Source: Ralstonia pickettii
Lineage (GTDB): Bacteria > Pseudomonadota > Gammaproteobacteria > Burkholderiales > Burkholderiaceae
NCBI RefSeq assembly: GCF_016466415.2
Contig: NZ_CP066772.2
Location: 1-64,000, forward strand
Direction of reading: 5' to 3'
Length of the DNA: 64,000 nt
Part shown: positions 63,515-64,000 of the stretch, one piece after another
Layout of the letters: each line of letters starts with the position of its first letter
Position numbering within the stretch: the first letter of the stretch is position 1
Translations under genes and position numbers: made by a program
Notes under the pieces: model-generated
Told to the model about the DNA's origin: nothing
The model's database searches: none
Seen by the model: the letters and a program-made list of their open reading frames with translations, nothing else

Positions 63515-64000
63515 GGCGCCACCTGTGCCCAGGCTGGAGCGCAGCCGAAATCCGCCACGACGCGCAGGGCGGACTTCAGCCCATCTTCGTGGAATCCGTA
63601 GCCGGTCCAGGCGCCTGCAAACCAGGTGCGACTGCGGCCCTGCAATGCCGGCAGGCGAGCCTGCGCGTCGATGGCCGGTTGATCGAACACAGGATGCTCG
63701 TAGTCGAAGCGCCGATACTCAAGCTCGGGCGCGGGCGGCGCGGATGGATTGAGCGTGACCACCACGGGCGTCGACACCGGCAACGGTTGCAGCTGGTTCA
63801 GCAGATAGCTGACGCACGGCGCGCCCGCCGTGGTGCCGGTGTGCGGCGCATCCAGATAGTTCCACGCCGACCACACGCGCCGTCGGCGCGGCAACAAGCG
63901 GGTATCCCGGTGCAGGAATGCGGTGTTGGGCTGGTACCGGAAAGCGCCCAGCACGGCGCGCTCGTCGTCGGTGGCATCGTCGAGCAGATGCAGCGTCTGC
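63511..64000 (-). CDS. FAD/NAD(P)-binding oxidoreductase (amine-oxidase-like), C-terminal part
   Basis: Only the last 163 codons are inside the window; the gene continues beyond position 64000. The visible part shows RYQPNTAFLHRDTRLLPRR and WNYLDAPHTG, then a C-terminal FAD-binding block TWFAGAWTGYGFHEDGLKSA. This is typical of the flavin oxidoreductase that precedes DUF1365-Cfa operons (phytoene-desaturase/amine-oxidase fold). It overlaps DUF1365 by 4 bp. An acyl-chain desaturase role is inferred. Confidence 0.92.
   Translation of the reverse strand, partial: QTLHLLDDATDDERAVLGAFRYQPNTAFLHRDTRLLPRRRRVWSAWNYLDAPHTGTTAGAPCVSYLLNQLQPLPVSTPVVVTLNPSAPPAPELEYRRFDYEHPVFDQPAIDAQARLPALQGRSRTWFAGAWTGYGFHEDGLKSALRVVADFGCAPAWAQVAP

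Noticed and set aside
1-64000. CRISPR arrays, tRNA/rRNA genes, transposases or prophage
   Set aside because: No spaced direct repeats, cloverleaf-like sequences or mobile-element proteins were found.

Overview
The window is a gene-dense, GC-rich stretch of a beta-proteobacterial (Burkholderiales) chromosome. The protein set and the small palindromic repeat near position 1500 fit Ralstonia best, perhaps close to R. pickettii. This is an inference from recognised families, because no search could be run. There are no tRNA, rRNA, CRISPR or transposase genes. Only one clearly broken gene was found, a chemoreceptor remnant near 26.3-26.9 kb.

Layout. 0-12 kb is housekeeping: the end of tyrosine catabolism (hmgA, fahA), a PaiB-like protein, an acyl-CoA dehydrogenase with a divergent LysR gene, the metR/metE pair with a perfect MetR box between them, a three-lipoprotein operon (CsgG-like, DUF4810, DUF799) and a crotonase-family gene. 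12-18 kb is a tripartite RND efflux operon transcribed leftwards. 18-27 kb is mixed: DUF3309, YddG, a DUF2520 protein, a CynX-type MFS permease, an FMN reductase, Tag, CorA, MarR with a DHA2-type MFS pump, the chemoreceptor remnant and an OmpW-like porin.

27.8-47.3 kb looks like one regulatory territory. Two very similar TetR genes each sit opposite a leftward operon. TetR1 faces a four-gene aromatic ring-cleavage cluster (flavin hydroxylase, extradiol dioxygenase, FAH-family hydrolase, acyl-CoA synthetase). TetR2 faces a six-gene unit joining an RND pump (MFP, RND, OMF) to pqiABC. Both intergenic regions carry the same roughly 33-bp element. In it, back-to-back promoters share overlapping -35 boxes, TTGTCA on the plus strand and TTGACA on the minus strand, each with a 17-bp spacer to a -10. 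A third copy at 47.28 kb precedes a LysR gene and an AI-2E-family permease. I read this as a small regulon that couples breakdown, export and envelope defence against one unknown aromatic compound. It is the best candidate here for an undescribed system.

47.7-64 kb starts with a diguanylate cyclase and then becomes a light and singlet-oxygen type cluster. It holds three different cryptochrome/photolyase proteins (one cry-DASH, one iron-sulfur type, one atypical) and a 54-residue DUF2256 zinc-finger gene translationally coupled to cry-DASH. Further genes encode a carbonic anhydrase, a TIGR01777 epimerase-like protein, two lipocalin lipoproteins, a chalcone-isomerase-like protein and DUF2878. 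A tightly overlapped operon (FAD oxidoreductase, DUF1365, Cfa, DUF1295, Cfa-like) points to chemical modification of membrane fatty acids. That operon runs off the right edge, and no ECF sigma or LitR-type regulator is visible inside the window.
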